The notes: generated from the letters alone by a model not told the origin. A stretch of 64,000 bases of DNA from Metaphire vulgaris (GCA_018105865.1 CM030832.1:23993782-24057781), one strand, 5' to 3'. Shown: positions 9,877-22,009, counted from the first letter of the stretch. Numbers and translations are program-made.

Positions 9877-10816
9877 GCTACAAGGCGCTTACACTTGAAG
9901 ACACCAATTCTCAAGATTACTTCCTATGTTCAAGTCCCGTGTCGTAGAAGCCCTTTTCGTATCGCAGTGCTCAGGGGCGCCCACACAAGGGGGGAAAGGA
10001 AGCAAATGCTTCCTAAAAAACCTAGGGGGGGAAAGAAATTCCCCCCCTGAGTTTTGGTATCACGTTAGAGTAGTATATTAGTTCGATAGGTCCCTGAATG
10101 CCTGTGCAATTACTGGCTTTTTCTGCAGTGCAATTTTGTAACTTCATATAGGCCTAAGCATACCGGTAGGCCACTCAATTCAAGTTCAAGTTCATTATTA
10201 TCAGGCATTCATAAAATTTTATTATTATTGTCACTTTTACGTACATTCACATTCTAATGATGAAGAGTGCAAACTTCCTGTGAAATATAAATCATTTATA
10301 ACAAACTAATATAGAGTTATAGACTCACATGAAGTTTGCATTCCAAATTAGACTACTGCAACTCCCTCCACTAGGCCTACTGCAGCCTTCCAAAGACCTC
10401 CACCAACAGATTACAATCCATTCAAAACTGTGAAACGGTGCAATTAGATACTGTTAATAATAATTATAATTTGCTTGTTTCAGTCAGTTGCCTGAAGTCT
10501 AGTTACCCAATTTGCAGTTGTTGCAGCTTTAGTGCTTCTGTGTAAAATAATGTAAGTGTGGCTGTTGGAGAAATCTAATTTTTAAAATAAATACTAAAAG
10601 TAACATTTATTTTATTTGCATTTGGATGTGGTCATATTGTCAATAGATAATTTGCAGGTCATTTCGAATAGTTTGCCAGCGCAATTACTGCTATATCTCT
10701 CCATAGTTTCAAACTTACATTTATTCATAGGTGGATTTTACTAAAGGCTTAAGACTACCCAACTAATTCCACCAAAACAAAAATTGTTTTTTCCATCAAC
10801 ACCAGGTCTGTCGCGT

Positions 10817-10912
10817 GCTGCTTGGCACGCGTGCTGGATGGCACGCGTGCTGGATGGCACGCGTGCTGGATGGCACGCCTGCTGGATGGCACGCCTGCTG
10901 GATGGCATGCTA
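10817..10912. repeat. 16-bp minisatellite (TGCTGGATGGCACGCG)
   Basis: About six tandem copies, with GCGTG drifting to GCCTG in the later ones. It lies inside the hAT-like element. Confidence 0.9.
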
Positions 10913-11212
10913 GCCCATGCTAGCCTACCCAAATATTAAACTCTAAATTGGCCTATGCATTAATAGTGCTTTGTGACTGTTGGAATTTTCCTGAAATTAA
11001 GAATTAGAAGGTACTGGTATGAGACCTGTCCTGGTGCACCAAAGTATGCGATTTAATGTCCAAAACGCACTGAAACTCACCTACGAGCAGCTATTGATTT
11101 CAAAAATTTTCCGGGGTTATACCCCGGACCCCAGACAGACTTTTTCCATGAATTTGCGGGGTGTGCGTGACAATGTCCAGTGTCGAGTCTTATACGGCTA
11201 GTTTTTCGTATA

Positions 11213-11222
11213 ATAATAGGAA

Positions 11223-11296
<74 letters not shown>
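11213..11296. repeat. (AAT)n microsatellite
   Basis: About 25 AAT units, slightly interrupted at the left. Confidence 0.95.
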
Positions 11297-11413
11297 GTAA
11301 TAATGTGATGTAGATAAATCCCTGCTGGATCCCCGTTTAGGGGTAGGAGAGGGAAGGGAGGACAGGGAAGGGGGAAGCTGCTTCCAGCAGCCAGGGGGGG
11401 ATGGGCGCCCCTG

Positions 11414-11920
11414 GCAGTGCTTGACGTTAGCGCCCTTTCTCTTGCTATAGGCCTAAGTGTGCTCCTTATAAACACCCTTTACAGTGCCTCCTCAGCCCAC
11501 GCTCTTCCTATTGCTTTGTGGGCCCTTCTTCTGTTACCTCACCCCGCACGCTTAACCGCCATGTGCCGGAAAAATCCGGCGTACGGGGAAAATTGCTCAC
11601 GCCATAGCGCCGGAATTTTCCGGCATTTTCCTATTGGCTCTTGGCAATCCCCGGCGTAAGGAATTATTAATCCTTGGCGTGAACAATAAAGAAGGTGGGC
11701 CTGTAGATAACTTTTGGGACAATTTTAGGCGTAATTTTGTTTGAAATGGGGTGGGGACGAAACTTCTATCCCCAGCGCTTGCAGTGGAGGCAGCCAATGG
11801 TGAACTGCCACATCTCTATACCTTTTCTTAGCAGAAGGGTTAGGGTTAGGTTATTAGTTTATAATATCTACAAACTTTCAGGCCAGTAAATGAAATAAAA
11901 AATTAAATTATAAAATTATA
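11414..11920. other. Non-coding, inverted GCCGG words
   Basis: Around 11562-11665 several CCGGAAAAT/ATTTTCCGG and GGCGTAAGGAATTATTAATCCTTGGCG inverted words suggest a decayed TIR element. There is no coding signal. Confidence 0.4.
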
Positions 11921-12447
11921 AAATTATTATATTATATTATATTATATTTACAATATATTATATTATATTTACAATATATTATATTATATTATATTATATT
12001 ATAATATATTATATTATATTATATTATATTATATTATATTATATTATATTATATTATATTATATTATATTATATTATATTATATTATATATATATTATAT
12101 TATATTATATTATATTATATTATATTATATTATATTATATTATATTATATTATATTATATTATATTATATTATATTATATTATATTATATTATATTATAT
12201 TATATTATATTATATTATATTATATTATATTATATTATATTATATTATATTATATTATATATATTATATTATATTATATTATATTATATTATATTATATT
12301 ATATTATATTATATTATATTATATTATATTATATATATATTATATTATATTATATTATATTATATTATATTATATTATATTATATTATATTATATTATAT
12401 TATATTATATTATATTATATTATATTATATTATACAATATATTATAT

Positions 12448-12479
<32 letters not shown>

Positions 12480-12500
12480 TATATATATTATAATATATTA
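11920..12500. repeat. ATATT pentanucleotide satellite, about 570 bp
   Basis: Nearly pure ATATT repeats with occasional TA slips and a few TTTACAATAT interruptions near the start. It is one of the two longest simple arrays in the window. Confidence 0.97.
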
Positions 12501-12818
12501 TTAAATTAAATTATAAAATTTCATGATATTTGCATGTGGCGTCAGGATTATTTTGGTCTCTGGCGGCGAAGCGGTTAAGACTTCAACTCTCAACTCCTTT
12601 CTGATTCCAATAGTTGCACATTAAGGGCGCACTCAATTCAAGTATTTATTCTACTACTAAACCCTTGCTACTTACAGTATGAGTGCTTCCATTACTGCGA
12701 AAGTCTGTGATCCTTTCTCATATTCAGGCCCTTATGCTTCCTGCAACCTCGCGTCGCGGAAGTTAATCTTTTGTGGGGCATACCCGCGCCTTGGGACCGC
12801 TTTCACAGTAGATCAGGC

Positions 12819-13161
12819 CAGTGTTTATTATAGGCACTTTTGGGGGGAGTCCCCCTTCAAAGTTTGAAAATTCCCTCCCCAATTTCTATATGTTTCATTA
12901 AGATGGAAATTCTCCCCGAAAGTGTAACGAGAGGGGGTTTTATTTTGGAGAGGGGAAAAGAGAAGGATATGACCATATAGAAGAGTATTTGAAAGAAAAT
13001 GAAGGATGTGATGACCTTTTTTTGCTCGTCACCGCATTCGAGAAAAAATTATATCAGGATGACCTTTTTTTGCTCGTCACGGTTTTTGGGCAGACAAACC
13101 TTCTCCCCCAAACATTTCAAACTTCCTCCCCCCAATGTCAAGGTGGCTAGAATAAACACTG
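12819..13161. mobile_element. hAT-like MITE, CAGTGTTTATTCTAG family
   Basis: This is a 343-bp copy with ends CAGTGTTTATTATAGG and CTAGAATAAACACTG and a perfect 8-bp target duplication GATCAGGC (12811-12818 and 13162-13169). The internal motif TGACCTTTTTTTGCTCGTCA occurs twice (13012-13031 and 13060-13079). Confidence 0.92.
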
Positions 13162-13254
13162 GATCAGGCCTTCCTACTAAGAGAAGTGTTTATCTGTGCC
13201 TATCTGATCAGTCATCCGAGTTTTACCTCAGCACACTTGCTAGCTCAATTTATC

Positions 13255-13368
13255 GGCCCTTCTTAATGTGTGTTATGTTTGTTTATAGACGCGTACGTAT
13301 CAAAGACGATGGGCGTCTGTGTGTGTTTTTATGTGTGTTTGGCTTCTCCTTTCTCAATCAGGACTAAG
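13255..13368. repeat. Dispersed repeat, paralogue of 47134-47248
   Basis: The segment GTTTGTTTATAGACGCGT, then AAGACGATGGGCGTCT, a TGTG-rich stretch and TTCTCAATCAGGACT recurs with few changes at 47.14 kb. Both copies keep one open frame (FVYRRVR.KDDGRLCVF), but it is short and unrecognised. Confidence 0.7.
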
Positions 13369-13369
13369 G

Positions 13370-13370
<1 letters not shown>

Positions 13371-13417
<47 letters not shown>

Positions 13418-13441
13418 TATATATATATATATATATATAAA

Positions 13442-13515
<74 letters not shown>
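13371..13515. repeat. (TA)n microsatellite
   Basis: About 145 bp of alternating TA with a few breaks. Confidence 0.97.
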
Positions 13516-13517
<2 letters not shown>

Positions 13518-14660
13518 TTTGGTGCTGGCTTTGTGGAGGTGTGCTAAAACAGCAATTCTGCAACTCCTACATGCCTTTTAGACAACTGGGCTACCTACCG
13601 AATATCTAAGATATAACCTAAGGAAAATGCCTAAGCTTAACTACTACTGAAATATCTTTAACTGAGGTGTGCTACTATTTTACAATTTCGCCACAGTAGT
13701 AGCAATGTTATGAGTGAAAACAAATATACCGTCTCTTGAAGGGAACATTGTCCGCACGAATGATGATAGAACAAACATTTCTTTCTAAACGCACCGCAGT
13801 CACTAGGCCTACACACAACTCGACGCTTTTATCAATACATCATCAAACGCCACTATCGCCATTATTGACGACATTATCGAGCGTTATACTTTTTATCGAA
13901 CACTATACTTGACCCGCCAATTATCGAACATTTCCCACTCTTTTATCCAAACATTGTCTCCTATTCCTCTCTCTCTCTCTCTCTCTCTCTTCCTACACCA
14001 CCACACAACCTTCCTCTCTCGCGACTTCAACCCGACCGACATTCCCCTCAATCGCCTCTTCTTTTTCAACACTCACGTACACTGACACGTACCTACCGTT
14101 CCTTGTACGCCAAACATTTCAACAGTCAATCAAACGGCACAATATTATCGCAAAATAATCACTAAAAATATATCAACTTAACTATTCTTACAATATAACA
14201 ACATTGATTTATATATCAACATATATCACATTGTGACAAGGTTAACTCATTCAGGACACTCGTGTGTTGATTTCTCTGCAGTTTTGCTGAAGTTCTGCTG
14301 CTCTGCTGTATTGCCTCATGCAATTCTATAAACTACGGAATACATGAAATGAAGGCAGACATCGTTGCCTACGACTCTGATGACTCAGAGAATAAAAAGG
14401 ACCGTAGATGTGTAACAAGCTAATTAGACCCCTCATTCCTTATCACCATTAACTTAAATGAACTTAAATATTTTAAAGTGTGACCTAAACAGCGGAATTT
14501 CCATAGTAAATTACGACTGCAAAACACAAGTCATGAGAATCCTTACGGCGGTCTGGTCTGTAGGCCTGCCAGAAAATTTTAAACTTTGACTTCTTGCAAT
14601 GAAGTTTCAGTTATGACTACGTGTTGATATATAATGGTTAACTGTCTGTTTAACATTGAA
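13516..14660. other. No gene seen; 3' flank of CTLD gene B
   Basis: The sequence is C/A-rich and holds a (CT)n run at about 13968-13990. I recognise no exon or mobile element. It should contain the 3' end of the CTLD B transcript, but no AATAAA lies close to the stop. Confidence 0.4.
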
Positions 14661-14943
14661 TTACTTCAATTTAGTAAAAGCAACAGACTTACTGATGCAG
14701 ACGAATTTAAATTTTTGGTTGCAATCGATGTTTCTCCAGACGCCTCTGCTTCTGTAACCTTTAAGACTAATGATAACGCAATTTCCTTCATTATCGTTTG
14801 GAAAACCTTTGGCCCACTGTTGACATTGACGATCATTATCAATTAAGAAGCCCTTAGGAGTTGTCCAGTGGCTTGCGTTTAGTTTCTCAATACCAATCCA
14901 ATATTCATCACAGTGACGATCTCCTCCTTTGCGGCATTTGCCA
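14661..14943 (-). CDS. CTLD gene B, last exon
   Basis: This is the C-terminal half of a C-type lectin-like domain, ending in TAA. The acceptor is ATGTTGCAG (ends 14944). The exon is 283 nt and begins with one base that completes a split codon, so it is in phase with the donor at 18771. It reads CDEYWIGIEKL, then SHWTTPKGF, QQWAKGFPNDNEGNCV, GVWRNIDC and FKFVC. The WIG core, the W..G.PN loop and the final two disulphide cysteines are all present. The Ca/sugar motifs are altered: FPN replaces EPN/QPD, and WRN replaces WND. I therefore expect no classical mannose- or galactose-type calcium binding at that site. An extra Cys pair (GKC, RHC) near the start may form a further disulphide. The frame is intact. 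Confidence 0.9.
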
Positions 14944-15802
14944 CTGCAACATTAGTCACAGTATCTGACTGTTTAAATTATCCTAAAGTCTACGGCAGAT
15001 AAAAATAGTTTTACGGGTTCTCTGAAATTTGCGCATCGCAAAGTCCTACTAAGTTCTTCAGCGTTAACAAAGGCAAGGTTACTGTATATGACGACTATTT
15101 CTGCCAACATAATAACTAATAAGACAAAATGCTCTTTATTTTCTCTGATCGCGTCATCATAAAATCGTCATCCATAGGTAGATTGATATGTCGCCTTTAT
15201 GCACACAGGTACGAGAAATGCCTCAACTTTCTTTGCAATAATTGTTAGCGAATGTCATTTAGGGGTAAACATGGCGAAATTATGCAATGACAAAATTATT
15301 CTGATAAATCATATTAAATATCTGGTTGATGATTAGACCTATTAATGTTTAAAGCAAAATATTTAATTTTGATAATCACCCCATCAAATACCAACCAAGA
15401 CTTTGAATAGCGTGACATCCAAGCTCTCAATAACAAAAATATAATAAAAAATAAAATATTATTAAACTGAATTTAAGTGGTTTGGTAATATTATCTCTTA
15501 TAGGCCCCCGACGTTGTTTAAATTCTGGTTTTCCTAAATGTTAATTTCTCGTAACCACGCCGTTAAGCCTATAAGTAATCGAGCAGAGGCCCTATATAGG
15601 CCTACCGTATATTGCACGCAGTTCTAGGGAAAACAGTAAAGGCAAAGTTATTTGATCTTCTTTCGAGATGCAGTATGATATATGACAGCTAGCAAGGGTG
15701 TTCTAAGAGAAGATTTTGCCCCGAGTTACGTCGGAAGTGACTAAAAGTCGCAATTTAAGCGAACGATTGGTGGGTGTATAACAGTTTAGAGTCATCTAGA
15801 CC
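14944..15802. other. Intron of CTLD gene B, no gene seen
   Basis: AT-rich sequence without recognisable coding. It carries two TAGGCCTA octamers at its right end. Confidence 0.4.
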
Positions 15803-17213
15803 AGCGGTTCTCTTCCTTTTTTTAAATTGTACCCAAGCGAAACCCCGAAGCCCCCCGTACCCTGAAACACATTTGACAGATCTGACATATTAAATATTAT
15901 ATATAGACAAATAAATTCAATTTTAAATAGGCCTAAATTTTAAAGTTTTGACAAATTCTTAATCTCGAAACGGAGAAGTTAAAATAATTGGCCTACAAGG
16001 TAACTTTTCAGGTAGAAAAGAGATGTGCGGGTACAGCAAAATGCCTACCCTACTCGTACCCGTGCAAACACTTCTTTACCCTACCTGTAACCGCGAGTAC
16101 GGGTACGCGTACAAGGGCCTGTACCCGTACCCGTATACCCCTATACCCGTATCCGTTACTAGAGACTATAGAGAGGCAACAACACTAATGTATTAATGAA
16201 AGAAGAGTACATTTTTTTAAACATGCCATATGTTGACAAGATTTTTTTAAAGAAGCACGTGTTTATATTAGGACAGATCTAGGACTTAGGAATCAGGCTA
16301 ATCCACTTAGCAAATAGTAGGCCCGTAAGGCCCGGGTTCTTTTTGGGCCCCAGAATCTGGGGTACTGGACTACTGGCTGGTAACATTGTGTAATACAGCT
16401 AGTCATCTAGCCTAAGTCTACCTGAATGTCGGACATGGACTAGAACACTCGATGGGCCTATTTGAAATATTTAGCAGATATAGTTCAGGTATGAACAGGC
16501 ATTGGAGCTAAAGTTAAACAACAAAACGATTTACCAAAGGAACATTATTACTGCAGGACGCCATTACAATGATTTTACGTGTGATTATGTTTGCTACTTT
16601 ACTGATGACGTCAGATAACGTTATTTGTATGCCTATTTACTTTATGCTTTCAGTAAGTAAAATGCATGCAGTGGCATGTAACTGTCTGACAAACTGAACG
16701 CGATATAAAAGTACACTAATACGCTTTATACTCAATAATATTTTTTCTATTAGGTCTACTGCATTGCTAATTTGCTATACTGTAGTAGTGAGAAATGAAA
16801 ATATCATGTCTTACGTGTAAAAACGGGTGTACCCGTACCCGTAGCGCTATACCCGTACCTGATCCGTACCCGTGAAATGTGTACCCTACCCGTACCCGCG
16901 GGTACGGGTACGGGCAGGTATACCCGCGGGTACGGGTATACCCGCACATCTCTAGTAGAAAAGTCTTAACAAGCAAAAATAAGGACCTCTTGCTAAGCGC
17001 CGGTACATGTTTCAATTTCTAAATCACACAAACAATAAGTACTTCACCTCTTTTTGTCAAATTCACACTTTAGTCCACTAGATATTTGTACTTAAGAATC
17101 ATATGTGTTCTGGACCTATCTGTTTTCTTTCAATTATTTCTAATTTATTTCCTTTCCCCTACCCCATGGCAACGACTTGCGTACCAGTAGGGTTACGCGT
17201 ACCACTGGTTGAA
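15803..17213. mobile_element. Decayed hAT-like element hosting another insertion
   Basis: The left edge reads CAGCGGTTCTC, followed by GTACCC. The right edge contains GGTTACGCGTACCACTGGTT, the mirror wording of common CAGTGGTTCTCAACC/GGTACGCGTAC hAT MITEs. No target duplication is visible. The element at 16019-16956 splits it. Confidence 0.4.
16019..16956. mobile_element. TIR element with TACCCG arrays at both ends
   Basis: The ends are GAGATGTGCGGGTA and TACCCGCACATCTCTA, with an 8-bp duplication GTAGAAAA on both sides (16011-16018 and 16957-16964). Each end carries about 130 bp of GTACCC/TACCCG words, partly inverted. The 600-bp middle is AT-rich with no transposase seen. Confidence 0.8.
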
Positions 17214-17560
17214 AAGTGCAAGAACAGGAAACGAATAAAAAATTAGGCTGCAATTCATAGATTGGATAAATTTTTAAGTTGATGTTCTTATGTATTTGAT
17301 GTCATTTAAATAGGTCGATTATGAGAGAACGCTATTTCGTTGTGTCCTTGTATCCAAATACGCTTTATTATCATGTTATACATTATATTTTGTAAAAACT
17401 AAGCCCTTGTTTGTCATAAAAATTGAAGATATTCTGCATAAGCCGTACTTGTCTTTTTAATTTTATGTATTAATCATGTCATCAAACACACTGTCGCCTA
17501 GCTTATCTAAATGACATTAACTGCATAAGTGAATAGACTTTAAAATTCATCCAGTCTGAG
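17214..17560. other. Intron of CTLD gene B, no feature seen
   Basis: AT-rich. Nothing is recognised on either strand. Confidence 0.4.
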
Positions 17561-17990
17561 CATCGAACAGGCTATCCTAACGGGATTAACATCAGAAAGA
17601 ATAAATAGAAGAATATCAGCAATACGCCTCGATCGACAACTCGAGGGCTCAAGTTTGATTAGCACAGCCAGAGACAAGACATTTTGGAGTTCAATTAATA
17701 ATGTTCACTACTGTGGCCAAGATTCATCTTGCTGGCGTTGATTGAGAGACCCGGTGTGTTTTGAGCCTCGTCGAATGTATCCAGTATCCGTTACAACTCT
17801 TCTGGTTAAAATATCAGATCAACATCATCGGAATATTGCAGATCGTTATTGGTGACTCCTCCCTATTCTTTTTCGTCCATGGATTGTTTTCATTGCCCGT
17901 TCCAGCAATATTAAGAATAGGAGAGGCGATTGCCTCGATTCTATCGTTGTTTTGAACCAGTTTCCTCTCTCTCTCCCTTATATCGGGCGA
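17560..17990 (-). pseudogene. LINE RT fragment with YSDDVDL box
   Basis: The minus strand reads a broken NDLQYSDDVDLIF, then RILDTFDEAQN, LSINASKMNLG and trailing pieces. This is the catalytic block and following region of a non-LTR reverse transcriptase. Stops and shifts are frequent. The clade is uncertain. Confidence 0.6.
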
Positions 17991-18130
17991 ATATAAAATG
18001 GCTGAAAGCAAATGAAAAGCTGTTTTATCGCCTATTTATTCCATCTGTCAATTCCGTTTTAGCACGAAACAAATATTGTCTCACAGCTCTCCCCTTGAAT
18101 AATTTCTGGTGTGCTCTCAAAAATCAATAA

Positions 18131-18771
18131 AAGAGGCTAAAAAATAATTTGTCAAATAACATTTCCATTTTATTATTGACCATCTTGTGGATCGTCCAAA
18201 ACTCGTATTTTATATAACGTGGCCAATTAATAATGCTTTAGTCATTCTTCATAACATGATGTTTTAAAACGTGTGATGATCTCATTGTTGTTCTCTTCCA
18301 AAGTAGGTTCTACAGTGTATGCCCTTTTGCATTATACTAGAGTTGAACTAGCATAACTTTGTATAGCCTCGTGATTACACTCAATAGTCCTCTTGTTTAT
18401 TCATAGATATTTTCGCTGACGTTTTGGCTGCGTCAGAACACATTGTAAAGATGGGTTTCAAGTGAAAATGTACAGTATTATGACAGCCATATCCTCATAT
18501 TCGTACAGTTTTAAATCTCTTCAACGAATGCAGGCCTTCTGTGAAAGACTGAATGTCGTTCAAAAATTCAATCCCCTTCCAGGTTGGAGGCTTTGGCAAC
18601 CATTTTTAGTCATTATTGAGACCTGCAAACCGTAATTTACTAAGCGTGTACATTGTACACACATGCATGTGTAGGAAATATATTAAAGCCCAGTCCAGTG
18701 TATAAGAAATAAGAATATGTCAGCGAAATTTTAGTGATTGTAACGAAAGTATATGGAAGAAAAACACATAC
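18131..18771. other. Intron of CTLD gene B, no gene seen
   Basis: Low-complexity AT-rich sequence directly downstream of the exon donor at 18771. Confidence 0.4.
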
Positions 18772-18952
18772 CGTAAAGTAAGGAGTAATTTTCTCAAGTC
18801 AATATGTTCGTCACATAATAAGGGTGGAACCAATTGCGCGTTATTTGATTCACAAAAATTCTTGCCCGTAAGGAAAGTGTCAGCCTGAAGACTCATATAG
18901 AAACAGCGATCAAGGCCACGCAACCTAGTAAAGCCTTTGGGGCAACCGGCGC
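18772..18952 (-). CDS. CTLD gene B, exon for N-terminal half of domain
   Basis: This is the first half of a C-type lectin-like domain. The acceptor is TTCATTAG and the donor is GTATGT (18771-18766). The exon is 181 nt, entered in phase 1 and left in phase 2. The exon at 14661-14943 supplies the missing base, so the pair is consistent. It reads AGCPKGFTRL, then RCFYMSLQADTFLTGKNFC, AQLVPPLLCDEHIDLRKLL. The GCP...F, RCF and NFC cysteines match the long-form CTLD start. AQLV is the usual A.LV of helix alpha-2. An upstream leader exon ending in phase 1 is expected but was not found. Gene B has the same exon layout as gene A but a different intron phase (2 versus 1), so the two are old paralogues or independently split. 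Confidence 0.88.
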
Positions 18953-19610
18953 CTAATGAATATAAATATAAATAAACATTTGTTCAGCATCCTAAAATAG
19001 TGTTGACTCAGAAACATAAACATGACAACAAAATGAAAGCAGCATACTGCTTCGTGTAATAATATAACACTCTAGTATACGGCATTTATTGAGTCAAGGC
19101 TACAGCTACTTACAGTAGCTATGATCTGCCAATTATAGTGGTTTGTAAAATGGTGGCCTGGTTGCCTTTGTCGGAGCCAAATTAGCAATGGAGATATGAC
19201 ATAAATAAGCAATTAATTTAGGACTATTTTGCCTTTGGGTCTCTCTCGACCCTTTCCTACTTTGGCAGTATTTTCTAAATATTTGGCACGGTTCTTTTAC
19301 GAGGGGCTAAATTAATGATAGAGATAGAACGTAAATAATAATTTATCATTTTTTAAGTTTTTACTTGAGGCGTAGAGCCCTTGGTAGAGAGAGAAGAGAG
19401 TCAGTAGCACAACGGTCGACTTCATCTTTCACCAATTGAATCTAACATTGAATGATATCGCACAGGACATTTATTTAAAACTTGAAGAAAATTGTCTTGA
19501 AAATTGAAATATTAAACCAAACATCGGATATGATACAAAAGTTCTGACTGTAGTTTCTCGTTTGACAATGAAATGTATGATTATCTTGCAATGATAAATG
19601 TGGTTGTTCC
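18953..19610. other. 5' flank or intron of CTLD gene B, no gene seen
   Basis: No leader exon, promoter element or repeat is recognised with confidence. Confidence 0.4.
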
Positions 19611-20190
19611 GTGTCGTGTAAAATTATTTCCCCCATAAAGTTATTTCCTGGTCAAATTTTGATTGGTCGGCAGATAGCCTGTCAATCAAGATTAGAACCG
19701 CCCTCCCATAGCAACGACAACTATAATTTTATTTCCTCCTTAAGAATTCTTTGCAGACAACCAATAGCATTGCTTGAAGCAATTATATGGGTGGAGCCAT
19801 GAGGCATAACACATACGCAAATCTCATGCATACAAACAAGTTCATAAATATTCATTACCTATAACCACGACGATTGGCTGCCGATGAGAGTCAATCACAA
19901 TCGTCCTATCCAACATTTGTTTCTCGAATGCGGTCAATCGCGATTTTGACAAAGTAGTTTCAAGTTTGCATTTGACAAAGTAGCTTCAAGTTTACATATA
20001 ATGACATAGAAATTGCAATAATCACTTGCTGATAAATGTTGTACTACGCTCACTGTTATATTGTTCGGCAATGGTATTTTGTTACTCATCCTCGTACATT
20101 CATTGGTCTGTCAATTAACTTCTACGGCGCCACAATCATATCAGTAGTTTTCACACAGGCTTGCTTAGCCTCAGAAGCCACTTAAAATCA

Positions 20191-20265
<75 letters not shown>

Positions 20266-21722
20266 CATCATCATCATCATCATAATTCCCAGGGCTTCAG
20301 CCGATGGCGCACAAAACCCAAATTGAACTAGAGCCAGGTCAATTAATTACGGTCTATGTAAAAACTAAAAAAATTGCATTATACATTGAGGAAAAATATA
20401 CTTTATGGGCGTCTGAACTGTATATATAATTGTTTAGCGATACCAGATCAGTTGGAAAGAATTTAAGGACTAAATTTTCCTACCTATATACACATAACTA
20501 TATAGTCTACTGTTGGTGAGGAAATAAAAGTATAGACGGTAATAAATTAATTTCCTAGTCTACTGTCTATCTATACTAGTGTATAGCATTGGTAGGAAAT
20601 GAAATCATATCCTATGGGTAATACATTTATTTCGTAGGAAATAAATTTATAGTCGGTTATAAATTTATTTCCTAGTCTACTGTCTATCTATACTTGTATA
20701 TAGCATTGGTTCGAAACGAAATCATATCCTATGGGTGATAAATTTATTTCCTAGGAAATAAAATTATTACAAATAGGATATCATTTCATTTCCAACAAAT
20801 GCTATACACAGGTATGGATAGAGAGACGGAATAGGAAATAAATTTATAACCGGCTATAATTTTATGTCAACACCAGCAGCAGGCTATGTAATTATGTGTA
20901 GATAGATAGGAAAGAAATTTATAGCCGACTATAATTTTATTTCCCCACCAGCAACAGGGTATGTAGTTATGTGTATAACTGTATATAGATAGGAAATAAA
21001 TTTATGACCGGCTATAATTTTATTTTCCCATCAAGAGCAGGCTATGTAGTTATGTGTAGATAGATAGCAAATAAATTTATTACCGGCTGTAATTTTATTT
21101 CCTCAACAACAGCAGACTATGTATTTACGTGAAGGTAGGTAGGAAATAATTTTATGACCCATAGGATATTATTTCATTCCCAACCATTGCTATACAGTGG
21201 TATAGATGGAGAGGCGGACTTGAAAATAAATTTATAACCGGTTATAATTTTATTTCCCTATCAACAAAGAATATGTAGTTATGTGTACATAGATAGGAAA
21301 TAAATTTATAACCGGCTATAATTTTATTTCCCCATCAACAGCAGGCTATGTATTTACGTGAAGATAGGTAGGAAATAATTTTATTTCCCATAGGATATTA
21401 TTTCATTCCTAACCAATGCTATACACAGGTATCGATATTGAGACGGATTAGGAAATAAATTTATAACCGGCTATAATTTTATTTCCCTACCAGCACCAGC
21501 ACCACCAGCAGTATGCTATATACACGTAGTTATAGGTAGGAAATAACGTTATTACCTGCTACCAACCGTATGCACTAAAGTAATTTTAGATGTTTTGTTG
21601 ATAGGCGGAAATAAATTTATACGGAAATAAATTTATACGTAAACAGCATAATTTTATTTCCCTAGCAACCGCAAGCTCCGCCCAGGAAATAATTTTATGG
21701 CGGAAATAAATTTACACGACAC
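19611..21722. mobile_element. 2.1-kb TIR element built of CCGG-centred inverted subrepeats, copy 1
   Basis: The terminal inverted repeats are about 42 bp. The left reads GTGTCGTGTAAAATTATTTC and the right, in reverse complement, GTGTCGTGTAAATTTATTTC, both continuing through CCATAAA.TTATTTCCTGG. The interior (about 20480-21660) repeats a quasi-palindrome AAATTTATAACCGG/CTATAATTTTATTT roughly every 100-130 bp, separated by TAGGCTATGTAGTTATGTGTAGATAG-type spacers. The spacers run in one orientation in the left part and the other in the right part. The left 480 bp hold CCAAT, CATAGCAAC and octamer-like motifs. There is no transposase frame and no clear target duplication. Copy 2 lies at 23720-25307. 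Confidence 0.8.
20146..20283 (-). mobile_element. LINE 3'-tail insertion inside copy 1
   Basis: TTTTCACACAGGCTTGCTTA, then GCCTCAGAAGCCACTTAAAA and an (ATT)n/(ATC)n tract sit inside the TIR element. The corresponding place in copy 2 (about 24270) lacks them. The same segment ends the LINE at 2257. The insertion is therefore a very short, 5'-truncated LINE tail. Confidence 0.7.
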
Positions 21723-21886
21723 CGGTGTTGAAGATGGGAAGTTTTATGTAACGGCAACAAGTAAGAACAAAAAGACGACGACCTAGCGTCCTAGCCTGAT
21801 GTTTGCTACCCGCACTTTTATATTATGATGTTTTGAGAGGCTTTCTAGAGTACATCGCACGATATGCCACTTTAATAAGTTCGCGC

Positions 21887-21887
<1 letters not shown>

Positions 21888-21933
<46 letters not shown>

Positions 21934-22009
21934 TAGGTGATAATAATAATAATAAGAAGAAGAAGAAGAGAAGAAATTTAAATAAAATAACAAGAACCAA
22001 TCGAAGTTA

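Larger units (their letters stand above)
9972..11413. mobile_element. 1.44-kb non-autonomous hAT-like element
   Basis: The ends are CAGGGGCGCCCAC and GTGGGCGCCCCTG-like (ATGGGCGCCCCTG). The 8-bp target duplication GCAGTGCT is perfect on both sides (9964-9971 and 11414-11421). No transposase frame is visible inside. The interior holds a 16-bp minisatellite and an (AAT)n tract. It lies in the region upstream of CTLD exon A1. Confidence 0.85.

Noticed and set aside
11077..11475. Minus frame with a long Ile run
   Set aside because: Translation of the AAT microsatellite inside a hAT-like element.
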